NCBI GenBank assembly: GCA_029240245.1
Contig: JARBTJ010000005.1
Coordinates: 1-64,000, forward strand
DNA from: Herbinix sp.
Lineage (GTDB): Bacteria; Bacillota; Clostridia; Lachnospirales; Lachnospiraceae
DNA: 64,000 nt
Direction: 5' to 3'
Below the pieces are notes generated by a model. The model did not search any database and was not told where the DNA came from. It saw only the letters and a list, made by a program, of their open reading frames with translations. This document shows, in pieces, positions 9,240 through 20,789 of this stretch; the first letter of the stretch is position 1; every line of letters begins with the position of its first letter. The position numbers and the translations under genes were made by a program.

Positions 9240-10265
9240 TTATGTCATATTATAATAATCAACATACCAGTCAGTGAATTTTTGCAAACCCTCCTTTATC
9301 GGTGTACAGGGTTTAAATCCAATTGCCTCCTGCAATAAATCGATGGATGCATAGGTTACCGGCACATCACCGGCTTTGATAGGCTCGAATATTTTCTTGA
9401 AAACAACTTGTCTGTTCAAGGATTTGCTCAGAGCTTCCTCAAGCGATTTGATAAATTCCATAAGTCTCTCGGGACGGTTATTTCCTATATTGTATACTTT
9501 ACTTGGCGAAGCTCCTTCCGGCGGGGTGTGAATTAGTTTTGCAATACCTTCAACAATATCATCAATATAGGTAAAATCCCGATACAAATCGTGTTCGAAA
9601 TCACCGTTATTATAGATGTACACCGGTTCCTCCTTAAAATATCGGTCAGTAAATCCAAAATAAGCCATATCCGGTCTGCCCATCGGACCATAAACGGTAA
9701 AAAAGCGAAGACCAGTGGAAGGAATCCGGTAGAGATGGCTATAAGTAAATGCCATCAGTTCATTTGACTTTTTCGTTGCTGCATACAGGGATACCGGGTT
9801 GTCAACCGCATCCGTCTCTTCAAATGGCACCTTCTTATTGGCACCATAAACGGAGCTTGAGGAGGCATACAATAAGTGGTTTACCGGATGGTATCTGCAG
9901 GCCTCCAATAGATTAAAAAAACCAATGATGTTGCTCTGTATATAGATATCCGGATGTTCTATGGAATACCTTACTCCGGCCTGTGCTGCCAGATGAATGA
10001 CAATCTGAGGCTTAAATTCCTGAAATATATCCATAACTGATTCCTTATCGGAGATATCTTTTTCCATAAAGATAAAATTAGGTTTCTCCCTTAACAGCTC
10101 CAGGCGATCCTGTTTCAATTTGACATCATAATATTCATTCAAATTATCGATACCGATTACTCTGCAGCCATGATCAAGTAATTTTTTCGATAGGTAGAAG
10201 CCGATGAAGCCTGCTGCTCCTGTTATGAGATAATTGATGCTTGTATCGAATGATTCTAATTTCAT
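9240..10265 (-). CDS. NAD-dependent epimerase, UDP-glucuronate 4-epimerase-like
   Basis: NYLITGAAGFIGFYLSKKLL..VIGIDNLNEYYDVKLKQDRL; YAATKKSNE (YxxxK). Confidence 0.9.
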   Translation of the reverse strand: MKLESFDTSINYLITGAAGFIGFYLSKKLLDHGCRVIGIDNLNEYYDVKLKQDRLELLREKPNFIFMEKDISDKESVMDIFQEFKPQIVIHLAAQAGVRYSIEHPDIYIQSNIIGFFNLLEACRYHPVNHLLYASSSSVYGANKKVPFEETDAVDNPVSLYAATKKSNELMAFTYSHLYRIPSTGLRFFTVYGPMGRPDMAYFGFTDRYFKEEPVYIYNNGDFEHDLYRDFTYIDDIVEGIAKLIHTPPEGASPSKVYNIGNNRPERLMEFIKSLEEALSKSLNRQVVFKKIFEPIKAGDVPVTYASIDLLQEAIGFKPCTPIKEGLQKFTDWYVDYYNMT

Positions 10266-11619
10266 TGTTATTCTCCTTCATAGAAAATTCAGGAACATAA
10301 GTATATTTTCTTCCTACCGAATAATACTCCACACCGACCTCCTTCATCTTCCTTACGCTGTATATATTTCTGCCATCGTAAACCAACGGTGTTTTCATAT
10401 ATTTCTTATACATTTCTGGTGTAATCATTTTGATGCAGTCCCATTCCGTAAAGATAAAACAAATATTCGCTTCCATAAGCGCATCTTCGATACCATGAAC
10501 ATAAGTAATATTGCCTTTACCGCATTTGCCCTGCGGATATACTTTAGCAAAATTAAGAGTTCCGATTGGATCATAGGCATAGATGTCTGCACCGTTCTCC
10601 AACAAGAGAGGTATATTATCTAGGGAAGGAGCTTCTCTCAAATCATCGGTATCCGGTTTAAACGTAAGACCAAGCACCGCTACCTTAAGCCCACTAAATG
10701 TGATCAGCCTTCGGCTTGCTTTCTTAAACAATAAAACCTTTTGATCCCGATTTACTTCGATGGCTGCTCTTACGGTTCTAAGTTCATATCCATTCTGTTT
10801 TGCTAAATATTCCAACGCTTTTGTATCCTTCGGGAAGCAGGAACCTCCGTATCCTATACCCGCATTCAAGAATTTACTGCCAATACGGCTGTCAAAGGAC
10901 ATTCCTCTTGCCACCTCATCAATATCCGCCCCTACCAATTCACAAAGATTTGCGATATCGTTCATATAAGAGATTTTAAGTGCCAGAAAATCATTCGAGG
11001 CATACTTAATCATTTCAGCAGAACGCCTTTTTACCGTTACGATCGGAAGATGAAAAGGTTCATAAATTTTCGTTAACAAATCCTGTGCCCATTTGCTCTC
11101 TGCGCCAATAATAATTCGCGAAGCCTGCAGCGTGTCGTGTACTGCTGAGCCCTGTGCCAAAAACTCCGGATTGGAGGCTATTTCAAACTTCACATTATGT
11201 ACCAGAAAATCACGGATAAACTGCTCTACCTTATCATTCGTCCCTACCGGAACGGTGGATTTTACGACAATCAGGCAATCCTTTTCAATGGTTTCGGCTA
11301 TTTGCCTGGCCACGTTTGCGATAAACGTAAGATTTGCCGAACCATCCGGTCGCTCGGGAGTACCAACTCCGATAAAGATGGCATCAGCATCCTTATAGGC
11401 TGTTTTGTAGTCTGTCGTATACTCAAGCCTGCCGGCTTCATAATTTTTCTTCATCAGAATTTCTAAATCTGCTTCATAAATTGGAGAAACTCCTGATCTC
11501 ATCAGTTGAACCTTATTTTCATCTATATCAACGCATATTACCTTATGACCAACTTCTGCGAAGCATACCCCCGCGACTAATCCTACGTAACCAGTTCCTG
11601 CTACTGCGATTTTGTACAT
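10174..11619 (-). CDS. ugd: UDP-glucose 6-dehydrogenase
   Basis: MYKIAVAGTGYVGLVAGVCFAEVGHKV...GYGGSCFPKDTKAL; C-terminus reads 92 nt into the next gene. Confidence 0.95.
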   Translation of the reverse strand: MYKIAVAGTGYVGLVAGVCFAEVGHKVICVDIDENKVQLMRSGVSPIYEADLEILMKKNYEAGRLEYTTDYKTAYKDADAIFIGVGTPERPDGSANLTFIANVARQIAETIEKDCLIVVKSTVPVGTNDKVEQFIRDFLVHNVKFEIASNPEFLAQGSAVHDTLQASRIIIGAESKWAQDLLTKIYEPFHLPIVTVKRRSAEMIKYASNDFLALKISYMNDIANLCELVGADIDEVARGMSFDSRIGSKFLNAGIGYGGSCFPKDTKALEYLAKQNGYELRTVRAAIEVNRDQKVLLFKKASRRLITFSGLKVAVLGLTFKPDTDDLREAPSLDNIPLLLENGADIYAYDPIGTLNFAKVYPQGKCGKGNITYVHGIEDALMEANICFIFTEWDCIKMITPEMYKKYMKTPLVYDGRNIYSVRKMKEVGVEYYSVGRKYTYVPEFSMKENNNEIRIIRYKHQLSHNRSSRLHRLLPIEKIT

Positions 11620-11655
11620 ATTATGTTTCCCTTTCCCCTCTGTTTTTCATGGCAG

Positions 11656-13056
11656 TTACCACTCCCATTCATATCCTTCACAATCCCCTTCCTCTAATTC
11701 CATACCTATCTGAACTTCAATATAATGGAGGTCTCCTGGGCCATGCGCCTTCATGGCATGCTTTTGTCCCCTTGCGATCGAGATGACATCCCCTCGTCCT
11801 ACCCTTTTTATAGCTCCGTCGATTACGATTTCACCACAGCCGCTTACGATCGTACATATTTCCTCCCGAATGCGATGTGCCTGATAAGCGATTGACTGCC
11901 CCGCTTTTATCGTCAGATGCTTCGTGAGCGATTTTATTGAATCGGAATATTGATGATAATCGTAGGCCCTATACTCACCCCATATGCCCTCTCCATACAT
12001 TGGTCTTTCACTGATCTGATCCACATATGCTTTTAATGAGGTACTTTTTATCTTGTCCGTAATTAAAATTCCGTCCGGACTGGCTGCAATCACTAAATCC
12101 TTTACGCCCAAAGCTATGATCGGAATGGAAAGCTCGTTGATCACCGTCGTATTTCGTGTTTCCTCTCCGATGGTAACCCTTCCGATATAATTTTCTTTCA
12201 TTTCCTCGGACAGCATATTCCAGGTACCCATGTCCTTCCAATAGCCGTCATATAAGACCATGGCAACAGAGGAAGCACGCTCTACCACTTCATAATCAAA
12301 GCTTATTTTATTCAATAATTTATAGTTTTTTTGGATTTCTTTATATGAGAGGTGTTTCAATTCGACCGATATCCGATGTGATTTTATGATATTCATTAAG
12401 TATCTTAATCGAAATGCAAATACTCCACCGTTCCAGACCGCACCATGTGAAATCAGCAGATTTGCAGCTTCTTCCGATGGTTTTTCAGTAAATCGTTCAA
12501 CTTTTTGAATCGTTGTTTTCTCAGAAATGTATTTTTCATTCATATTATTTTGAAGTGATATTGTTTCTTTTGCAGGTACTATATAACCATATTTTGTAGA
12601 GGGTGAATTTGGCTTTATCCCCATCAGGACCAGGTCAGCCACATCCTGTAGCACGGCCTCTTCCATCTGTACTAATGTGTTAAAGTATTCCATATCGGCA
12701 TATGGATCTACCGGAAGTACAAGGATTACTTCGTCATCGTCTAAATTTTTTTCATAAGCCAGATAGGTACAGGCTAATGCAATCGCAGGAAAGGTATCCC
12801 TTCGCTCCGGTTCAATCACGATGTCAACCATATCGCCAAGTTGATTTTTAATCGAGTCCACCTGTGACGCCCCGGTAGCAATGGTAATATCCGCTTTGAT
12901 ACCTGCTTTTTTAATTTGGCCATACACCCGCTGGACCATCGATTCAAAGTCACCCCGGTCATTTTTTAGGAGCTTAAGAAACTGTTTTGACCGGGTATCA
13001 TTGGATAACGGCCAGAGTCTTCTTCCTGAGCCGCCCGAGAGAAGTATAATATTCAT
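11656..13056 (-). CDS. manC: Mannose-1-phosphate guanylyltransferase with C-terminal cupin/isomerase domain
   Basis: IILSGGSGRRLWPLSNDTRSKQFLKLL; C-terminal SIAYQAHRIREEICTIVSGCGE cupin. Confidence 0.93.
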   Translation of the reverse strand: MNIILLSGGSGRRLWPLSNDTRSKQFLKLLKNDRGDFESMVQRVYGQIKKAGIKADITIATGASQVDSIKNQLGDMVDIVIEPERRDTFPAIALACTYLAYEKNLDDDEVILVLPVDPYADMEYFNTLVQMEEAVLQDVADLVLMGIKPNSPSTKYGYIVPAKETISLQNNMNEKYISEKTTIQKVERFTEKPSEEAANLLISHGAVWNGGVFAFRLRYLMNIIKSHRISVELKHLSYKEIQKNYKLLNKISFDYEVVERASSVAMVLYDGYWKDMGTWNMLSEEMKENYIGRVTIGEETRNTTVINELSIPIIALGVKDLVIAASPDGILITDKIKSTSLKAYVDQISERPMYGEGIWGEYRAYDYHQYSDSIKSLTKHLTIKAGQSIAYQAHRIREEICTIVSGCGEIVIDGAIKRVGRGDVISIARGQKHAMKAHGPGDLHYIEVQIGMELEEGDCEGYEWEW

Positions 13057-13097
13057 TTTTTCATTCCCAACTGCTGTATCGTTCTTTCGTATAACAC

Positions 13098-14048
13098 CTA
13101 TGCTTTTAACAAGCCCGACATAAAATCATGGTAGGTAAACTTGATACCGTCGAGCAGCTCCGTCTGATATCTCCAACCCAATCCCAATAGCTTGCTGACG
13201 TCCAAAAGCTTTCTTGGTGTCCCATCCGGTTTGCTCCGATCGTATACAATCTCACCTTCGTATCCGATCACCTTTTTAATGGTTTCTGCCAGATTTGCTA
13301 TGGATATTTCTTTTCCGGTACCGATATTTACTGTTTCCATACCGGAATAAGTATTCATAAGAAATACACAGGCATCTGCCAGATCATCCACATAGAGAAA
13401 TTCCCGGTAAGGCGTGCCGGTTCCCCATATGGTTACTTCCTTTGCATCTGCTTCCTTCGCCTCATGGATTCGACGGATCAAGGCGGGAAGTACATGCGAA
13501 TTCTGAGGATGGTAGTTATCATTGGGACCATAGAGATTTGTCGGCATTACACTTATATAATCCGTACCATATTGTCTGTTTAAATACTCACAGTATTTTA
13601 ATCCTGATATTTTTGCCAGAGCATAAGCTTCGTTCGTCTGTTCCAGTTCACTTGTAAGCAGACACCTTTCCGGCATTGGCTGGGGTGCCAGCCTTGGATA
13701 AATACAGGAACTTCCCAAAAACAAAAGCTTTTTGATCTTATGGTCGTAAGCCGCTTTGATCACATTCATCTCTATCATCATGTTGTCATACATAAAATCA
13801 GCTGAATATGTACTATTTGCCATAATTCCGCCTACCTTTGCAGCGGCAAGGAAAACATAATCGATATTTTCCTCGGTAAAAAATTTCTCTACTGCCTCCT
13901 GTCTGCGTAAATCCAATTCGGCGGAAGCCCTAAATATGATGTTAGGATAACCCTGTTCCTTAAGTTTTCTAACAATTGCTGAACCAACCATACCACGATG
14001 ACCCGCTACATAAATTTTACTGTTTTTATCCATTCTTTTTCCTTCCAA
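13098..14048 (-). CDS. fcl: GDP-L-fucose synthase
   Basis: [19 protein letters not shown]...[17 protein letters not shown]...[21 protein letters not shown]. Confidence 0.95.
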   Translation of the reverse strand: MEGKRMDKNSKIYVAGHRGMVGSAIVRKLKEQGYPNIIFRASAELDLRRQEAVEKFFTEENIDYVFLAAAKVGGIMANSTYSADFMYDNMMIEMNVIKAAYDHKIKKLLFLGSSCIYPRLAPQPMPERCLLTSELEQTNEAYALAKISGLKYCEYLNRQYGTDYISVMPTNLYGPNDNYHPQNSHVLPALIRRIHEAKEADAKEVTIWGTGTPYREFLYVDDLADACVFLMNTYSGMETVNIGTGKEISIANLAETIKKVIGYEGEIVYDRSKPDGTPRKLLDVSKLLGLGWRYQTELLDGIKFTYHDFMSGLLKA

Positions 14049-14129
14049 TCTTATTCACTATCAAGGCAATTGCGAAGCATAAAATCTGTATTAATTGCGC
14101 ACACAGCATATACTACTCCGGAGCGGAAG

Positions 14130-15245
14130 TTAAGCCAGTTTTCTCTTATCCTCTATTTCCTTATCCACATTAAATTTATCAATATCAATTTCAGCAATCT
14201 CCAGCATATCAGCAGCCACCATTTTATGGATCAGGCCCTTGAAATCAACATTTCGCTTCCAACCCAATAGCGTTTCTGCTTTCGTAGAGTCACCCCATAA
14301 CAACTCTACCTCAGTCGGTCGGAAATATTTCGGATTAACATCAACTAATAATAAGCCCGTTTTCTTATCATAGCCTTTTTCATCGATCCCTTTGCCAATC
14401 CACTTAATCTCTATTCCCACCTCAGCAAAGGATAATTCCACAAACTCCCTGACTGTATGAGTTTCATTCGTTGCAAGGACATAATCATCCGGCTTGTCCT
14501 GCTGAAGCATTCTCCACATTCCCTCCACATAATCCCCCGCAAATCCCCAGTCTCTTTTCGCATCAAGATTACCCAGAGATAATTTCTCCTGACTTCCAGC
14601 GATGATACCAGCAACTGCCCTGGTAATCTTTCGGGTTACAAAGGTTTCTCCTCTTCTCGGTGATTCATGATTAAAAAGAATGCCGTTGCAGGCAAATAAA
14701 TTGTAAGCTTCCCGGTAATTTACAGTGATCCAGTAAGCATAAAGCTTTGCAGCGCCGTATGGGCTTTTCGGATAGAACGGTGTTGTTTCACTCTGAGGTG
14801 CCGTACCCGGTAAGCCTCCAAATAATTCCGAAGTGGATGCCTGATAAAATCTGCAGTTTATTCCGCTTTCCCTAATTGCATCCAATATTCGCAACGTACC
14901 GATACCGGTTGCTTCCGCCGTATATTCCGGGACTTCAAAGGATACTGCAACATGGGACTGGGCAGCCAGATTATAAATTTCAGAAGGTTTTATCTTCTCA
15001 ATTAGCCGGTTTAGATTACTGGAGTCTGTCAGATCACCATAATGCAAAAACAAGGTTTGATTACCAATTTCCGGATTTTCAAATAAATAATCGATTCTCG
15101 TTGTACTTATCATACTATGTCTGCGGATAATTCCATGTACCTCATACCCTTTTTCCAGCAGTAGTTCCGTTAAGTATGAACCATCCTGCCCTGTAATACC
15201 TGTGATTAAGGCAACTTTTCTTATTTTACTCATTTTATCCCTCAC
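14130..15245 (-). CDS. gmd: GDP-mannose 4,6-dehydratase
   Basis: [33 protein letters not shown]...[18 protein letters not shown]...[18 protein letters not shown]. Confidence 0.97.
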   Translation of the reverse strand: MRDKMSKIRKVALITGITGQDGSYLTELLLEKGYEVHGIIRRHSMISTTRIDYLFENPEIGNQTLFLHYGDLTDSSNLNRLIEKIKPSEIYNLAAQSHVAVSFEVPEYTAEATGIGTLRILDAIRESGINCRFYQASTSELFGGLPGTAPQSETTPFYPKSPYGAAKLYAYWITVNYREAYNLFACNGILFNHESPRRGETFVTRKITRAVAGIIAGSQEKLSLGNLDAKRDWGFAGDYVEGMWRMLQQDKPDDYVLATNETHTVREFVELSFAEVGIEIKWIGKGIDEKGYDKKTGLLLVDVNPKYFRPTEVELLWGDSTKAETLLGWKRNVDFKGLIHKMVAADMLEIAEIDIDKFNVDKEIEDKRKLA

Positions 15246-15298
15246 CTTTATTCATTTTTTATCAAGCTTTATTTATAAATCAATACAGTTAATTCAGG

Positions 15299-16858
15299 TT
15301 ACATCTCCCTTCTCTCCTGTATCATTGCTTTTCTTGTTTTTAGACTTCTGACTTTTTTCATCGCCAAACGATAAATATATTGAAATTCGTCTGCTTTATG
15401 AAATATCACTATAAATAATAAATTAGGTATTACTGTTACTATTATGATTGATGTAACAAACGTAAAGATCAAAGATCCGGGCATTCTGCTGCATATAAAT
15501 TTTGTTATAAATCCCGACAACAGGGTAATTGCTCCAAATTTAAAAAAGATAAAAAAGTAATGATATAGTCTTTTTTTAAAACCATATTTAAAGACAATGT
15601 AAGGCTCCACCCATAGATCCGTTACAATTGTACTGATCAAAGTTCCAAGGAGTACACCAATAAATCCGAATAATTTTAGCAATATTACGGATGCAACCAG
15701 ATTGATTACCGCTTCGAATGCAGGCTTAAATCTATCCTGCCAGAATAATCCCATCGTATCCTTAAAGGTATTCGTTACGGAACGAATTCCTCGAATATCA
15801 CAAAGATAGAAATTAATTGAGATAATTAAAACAATTTCAGGGGATAAAAGATACTTCTTGCCTACCCAAAGCTCTATAAAAGGATTAAGCAATACATAAA
15901 AGGCAATCGAACAAAAACCCACCAACCACGCATTGATAAAATAAATTTTTTTATAGATATCATAAGATTTTTCACTTGTTTCAACAGCATTGAGATGCCC
16001 TATACTGGCCGTAACACCATTAATTAATTGAACTATAATACCTTTTACGGCAGAAACTATCATAATGTAATTCGAATACAGGCCTACTGCCGCCAGACTG
16101 ACAAACTTAGCGATTAAAAAATTATCTGTGCTGCATACTACAACAAATCCGATACGATGCATTAATAGAGCACTGACATCCTTTAATATTTTCATACGTT
16201 CTGATTTTTCTAATTTTTCTTTATTCGAAATTAAGAATGGATATAATTTATTTGCTTTTTTAGAAATTTTATAATTGAAGAAGACAATCGTGACTATTTG
16301 TACGATGTAATATAAAATGATATTCCCGGTAACGATCAAAACTGTATTCTGTACTATTGACTGTACAATTGTCTGCTGATATAAATTGATACTATCAATA
16401 TAATTTTTCTGATCTGCAAAAATGATTGATCTTTTATAAGTAAAGAAATAGGATGCGGATGAATTCATTACATATAATACATATATGAGATGCAAATGAT
16501 TGATATCCGGCTTATTATTGATAAAAAACTCTAAAAACGGAAGTAAAGACAAACCGGTTATTAACACAAAAACACCGATTACGTTATATGCCATTTTATA
16601 AAAATTCATTAATTTCTTCACTTTGGAAATATCATTGGTGGCTAAAGGCTTATACATATTATATATAATGGCAGACCCTACTCCCAGCTCAGCCAGCGAT
16701 AGAATAGATAGTATGTTACTAAATAATCCATTCACTCCCAAATATTCTACCGAAAGAAAATGGATGAATATCGTCCGGTTCAAAAAGCTGGCTGCAACTG
16801 CCATTGCCTGTCCTACGATAGCGTATTTGGTATTTCTTACGGTATTCTCAAGCCTCAT
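15299..16858 (-). CDS. Wzx-type polysaccharide flippase
   Basis: Multi-TM protein; RNTKYAIVGQAMAVAASFLNRTIFIHFLSVEYLGVNGLFSNILSILSLAELGVGSAI. Confidence 0.88.
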   Translation of the reverse strand: MRLENTVRNTKYAIVGQAMAVAASFLNRTIFIHFLSVEYLGVNGLFSNILSILSLAELGVGSAIIYNMYKPLATNDISKVKKLMNFYKMAYNVIGVFVLITGLSLLPFLEFFINNKPDINHLHLIYVLYVMNSSASYFFTYKRSIIFADQKNYIDSINLYQQTIVQSIVQNTVLIVTGNIILYYIVQIVTIVFFNYKISKKANKLYPFLISNKEKLEKSERMKILKDVSALLMHRIGFVVVCSTDNFLIAKFVSLAAVGLYSNYIMIVSAVKGIIVQLINGVTASIGHLNAVETSEKSYDIYKKIYFINAWLVGFCSIAFYVLLNPFIELWVGKKYLLSPEIVLIISINFYLCDIRGIRSVTNTFKDTMGLFWQDRFKPAFEAVINLVASVILLKLFGFIGVLLGTLISTIVTDLWVEPYIVFKYGFKKRLYHYFFIFFKFGAITLLSGFITKFICSRMPGSLIFTFVTSIIIVTVIPNLLFIVIFHKADEFQYIYRLAMKKVRSLKTRKAMIQERREM

Positions 16859-16871
16859 TTTACTTTTTCCT

Positions 16872-18089
16872 TTATATAGAATTTAGTAAAGTCTTAACAT
16901 TATCATCTGCAATCAATTGATTGTAGGTTAACTCTCTTTTTAGATTATCTTCCAACCGATTCCTTAATTCTTCATCCTGCATCAGATTTAATATCGCATT
17001 CGTTAATTCTTCCACCGAAAAATGAACAATAAAACCATTTATTCCATTTGTAATCTGCTCAAATGCCCCTACAAAATCGGTGCATATGATTGGTTTATGA
17101 AGCACTCTGGCTTCTGCTACTGCAATACCATATCCTTCATGCCTGGAGGGCTGAACATAAATATCACAATTTTTTATGTAAGGATACGGATTCATACGTA
17201 AACCAAGTAATTTTATTCTGTCACCTACATTAAACTCGTTAATTTCATCTTCTAATTTCTTTCTATCCTCGCCCTCTCCTATGATATACCAGATAAAATC
17301 CTTTCCCTGCTCTTTTAATTTCGAGCATACTTGAATTGCTACATCAAACCCTTTTTGAGAAGTGAGTCTGCCTATAGATAATAGCTTATACGTGATTTTA
17401 CTTATGCTTTGATACTCCTGAGGTATAAATTCGTATGACATCCGGCTAATCGCATCGGGTAGGAGTATGTTTTTAAACACAGTAACCTGATTATGATATT
17501 TTAATGGCATAACCTCCATAAATTCTGATTTCAATTGATCTGAAACTACATAAAATTCTGCATAGCAATCAAAATACCGAAAAAGCTGCTTAACAGGAAA
17601 TTTTGTTGTTTTAAAATCATTGTGTATCCATGCGATTTTTTTATGAGCCTTTACTTTTTTAGCTATATATGCAAGGTTAAACGGACAATGTATGTGATAA
17701 CAGATTGCCAAATCATATTCCTCTTCTAAATCTTTATCCATATTCTCCAAAGCTTCAATTTTATTAGGTATATAATAGAAGTAATCCTTGTAGAAATACT
17801 TACGACAGATAGAATTCATTGCCTTTAAAAACTTCCCCGCTTTTACATAATCATAAACCAGCCTTTTCATACTCTTATTCCGCATGAATTCATTTGAAGA
17901 TAACTGCTTCACATTAATTTCCTTCAATATAATATCCTTTGGTAATAAAGGTAAAAACTCACCTTCCATTTTTAAAAGCAGTAATGTAATCGTATATTCA
18001 TTGCGTGGGATAAAGTGAAGCATATTCAGTAATGCTTTTTCCACTCCACCACCATACATACCTGAGGTCATAATAAGCATTTTCTTCAT
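16872..18089 (-). CDS. Family 4 glycosyltransferase
   Basis: SIGRLTSQKGFDVAIQVCSKL...VQPSRHEGYGIAVAEARVLHKPIICTD. Confidence 0.92.
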   Translation of the reverse strand: MKKMLIMTSGMYGGGVEKALLNMLHFIPRNEYTITLLLLKMEGEFLPLLPKDIILKEINVKQLSSNEFMRNKSMKRLVYDYVKAGKFLKAMNSICRKYFYKDYFYYIPNKIEALENMDKDLEEEYDLAICYHIHCPFNLAYIAKKVKAHKKIAWIHNDFKTTKFPVKQLFRYFDCYAEFYVVSDQLKSEFMEVMPLKYHNQVTVFKNILLPDAISRMSYEFIPQEYQSISKITYKLLSIGRLTSQKGFDVAIQVCSKLKEQGKDFIWYIIGEGEDRKKLEDEINEFNVGDRIKLLGLRMNPYPYIKNCDIYVQPSRHEGYGIAVAEARVLHKPIICTDFVGAFEQITNGINGFIVHFSVEELTNAILNLMQDEELRNRLEDNLKRELTYNQLIADDNVKTLLNSI

Positions 18090-18120
18090 TTGATATCCTT
18101 CCTACCATAATTGTTACAGG

Positions 18121-19395
18121 TTAAATCTTTTGAAATTCTAAAAACTCATCCATCTCATATGATAATTCACATTCTTTTTGACTATAAGCGAGGAAAGTCA
18201 ACATAAAAAAGCTGGGATAAAATACATAAGTTTGTGCTAAGGTAGTATTGACAAACATAAAAACAAATATTAAAAATGCAATTTTTGATGCCCCGTATTT
18301 AAAAATCGGTATCAACATTCGATATAATATCACAAGCATTGGTATCACTCCCAAGGCTGCAATTGTTGATAACAACCCATTTCCTACCGCTTCCAGCTTT
18401 GCATATCTTTTTACCATGTTCAAATAATCATAACCCTGACCAAGCGGATTATTGATAATCGAATCCATTGATATCCGTATGGATTCTACTCTGTATTTCC
18501 CTGTAGAAGATGATAAATCAAACCGGTTCCCACTAAATAATTTCTGTAATACAATCCTGCTGATCAAACTATCTTCTCCCTGTATATTATAATCAATCAT
18601 TAATATACATAATAAGAGTGCAGCCACAATTAGGATATAACGTTTAATTCTCCTGTTTTCCATTTCCCATCGATGTCTCGAAACAGCAAAACCTAGCAAT
18701 ACAGCCATCATTGATAAATAACCCGATGTGGATTGTGCTGACAATAAGGTTAGGATAAACGTCATTAAATAGTGTATTGTTTGTTTTTTGGTGAAATTCG
18801 CTTTATGTCCGTAAAACAGCAATAAATACAACGCCATATTCAAAGCAATCTGATATACTCCGGGTTCCGGATATATGCCTACATTTCTTGTATTATTATT
18901 ATGTATTACAAAAAATAATTTCCCGTAAAATATAGAATTATCATAATTTACTGCAACATTAGCAGATAAGAACGGTTTTAAAATATTTGGGTTAATTAAC
19001 GCTATGATCCAACTGATCAAACTGATTACCGCCAGAAAATAAACCACCTTAATATAAACCTCTATAAAGGTATCTCTCCGGTAGTAAACAGCCAGGAAGG
19101 CTATCAGCATCTGTGAAGCAAACAAAATCCATACATCCATGCCGATTCCGCCATGGTTTATTTGACGGACAAAGATGATACTGATTAGCAAAAATGCAAG
19201 TGTCATGATAATTTTCATATCTCTGTATTTCGCATTATAAGCAAATAGAACTACACTAACAAATAGGATTCCCATTTTAAAAGCATTTTCATTTAGACTA
19301 AACAAAAAGGATCCGTCCATTGTCAGAAGGATATATACCAGGCAGCACTGAATTAATATTTTATAATTTATTTTTATCGTTGCATTTATCATCAT
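18121..19395 (-). CDS. Wzy-like O-antigen/EPS polymerase
   Basis: Multi-TM, large loop, NPLGQGYDYLNM motif, context between wzx/GT genes. Confidence 0.75.
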   Translation of the reverse strand: MMINATIKINYKILIQCCLVYILLTMDGSFLFSLNENAFKMGILFVSVVLFAYNAKYRDMKIIMTLAFLLISIIFVRQINHGGIGMDVWILFASQMLIAFLAVYYRRDTFIEVYIKVVYFLAVISLISWIIALINPNILKPFLSANVAVNYDNSIFYGKLFFVIHNNNTRNVGIYPEPGVYQIALNMALYLLLFYGHKANFTKKQTIHYLMTFILTLLSAQSTSGYLSMMAVLLGFAVSRHRWEMENRRIKRYILIVAALLLCILMIDYNIQGEDSLISRIVLQKLFSGNRFDLSSSTGKYRVESIRISMDSIINNPLGQGYDYLNMVKRYAKLEAVGNGLLSTIAALGVIPMLVILYRMLIPIFKYGASKIAFLIFVFMFVNTTLAQTYVFYPSFFMLTFLAYSQKECELSYEMDEFLEFQKI

Positions 19396-19403
19396 TCCAC
19401 ATC

Positions 19404-20723
19404 CTAACCGTTTATTAACTCATCTAATTCATTTATATTAATGTTGCTGGCAGCATGAAACGAAATATCATGATATATGGAGATTAATGTGGCTGCATTG
19501 TTTAGGGCATTATGAGTCACAGTTGCATGACGCATTGCATTATTAGACAGCTTTTTTGCCAGCTCCTTGCTACTTAAAATTTCACATACATAATATGCCA
19601 ACATATAGAAAGCATCGGCCTGATAGATAAAGCCTTCTTTTCCATGCACTAATAGATTCTTCACTCCACCAACATCCGACGCCACTACAGGTACGCCTAA
19701 TAACATAGCTTCACCAATGGAATTCGGTGAGTTCTCTATTAGTGAAGGAGAAATATATACATTTGATTTTAAATATCTCTCACACATCTGAGTCTCATTT
19801 AGCGTGCCGCAAAATACAATGTTATCACTAAGATTATCATTCTCTATGAGTTCAAACAGAAAATTCTCATATGCCTTTCGTTTCCATTTTGGATAACTCT
19901 GTTTCTTTTTTAATACCTCACTGCCTGCTATGTATAATTTTACGTTGGGATATCTTTTTCTAATCAGTGGTAAAGCTTTTAGGGCAAAATGCAAACCCTT
20001 GATTGGATTATTTCCCTGACTGATAAACAATGAATACGGTTCACATTCGTTTTGACTCCATAATTTACCGTAAAAGGGAGGTCGTAGTGTTTCATTATTA
20101 AAATAATACTTAACCTCTGGATTTATCTGCATCGTACATGCTCTATCCCAATCAGTCCGACCGATTACATTCTTAACTTGGCTAAGAGCTAATACTTCAT
20201 ATCTCCCTCTCTTATAAAGCTCCTTCTTATATTTTTGAAGGGAATCTCTTTTTATTATGTCTCTAATTGATCTTTGGTGTAATGCATCATGTGGAAGACC
20301 CAAATCATAATGATGAATACATATTGATACCAAACCTTGTATTGAAATAACAGCCCTTGATATATAATCACATGCAATACATGCTTCTACCATGGAATAA
20401 CAGTGGGGAAATTCACTTCCCATAATATGAATGACGTCAGGCTTTTCTTTATATATAATTTCAATGAAATCTTGCTTTAATAAGATATTGTAGTCGATTT
20501 TATTACTTAATTCGGGATATCCATAAAATCTAAGCTTCTCGGTAATTCCTGTGATTTGTTTGGTGATACCGCTCTGCGGATAAACAACCGTCAGCTCTAC
20601 ATCGGAATTCATCATTAATTGCTTTGATAAACCGATCAACCACCCTTCATTAACGATCTTTTCATTTCCCAGGGCTTCGGCAATCATCGGAAGTGCATAG
20701 TTTGTCAACCATAAAATTTTCAT
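19404..20723 (-). CDS. Family 4 glycosyltransferase
   Basis: FISQGNNPIKGLHFALKALPLI...ISPSLIENSPNSIGEAMLLGVPVVASDVGG. Confidence 0.9.
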   Translation of the reverse strand: MKILWLTNYALPMIAEALGNEKIVNEGWLIGLSKQLMMNSDVELTVVYPQSGITKQITGITEKLRFYGYPELSNKIDYNILLKQDFIEIIYKEKPDVIHIMGSEFPHCYSMVEACIACDYISRAVISIQGLVSICIHHYDLGLPHDALHQRSIRDIIKRDSLQKYKKELYKRGRYEVLALSQVKNVIGRTDWDRACTMQINPEVKYYFNNETLRPPFYGKLWSQNECEPYSLFISQGNNPIKGLHFALKALPLIRKRYPNVKLYIAGSEVLKKKQSYPKWKRKAYENFLFELIENDNLSDNIVFCGTLNETQMCERYLKSNVYISPSLIENSPNSIGEAMLLGVPVVASDVGGVKNLLVHGKEGFIYQADAFYMLAYYVCEILSSKELAKKLSNNAMRHATVTHNALNNAATLISIYHDISFHAASNININELDELING

Positions 20724-20789
20724 TCTTACTCCTCATGACAATATAAAACAAATGAACATAAGCAATGGATTTATCATGATTTTATACTA

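Noticed and set aside
10234-11786. Plus-strand ORFs 10234-10623, 10760-10969, 11093-11398, 11197-11466, 11481-11786
   Set aside because: Antisense to strongly supported ugd/manC; no family signal or RBS; spurious.
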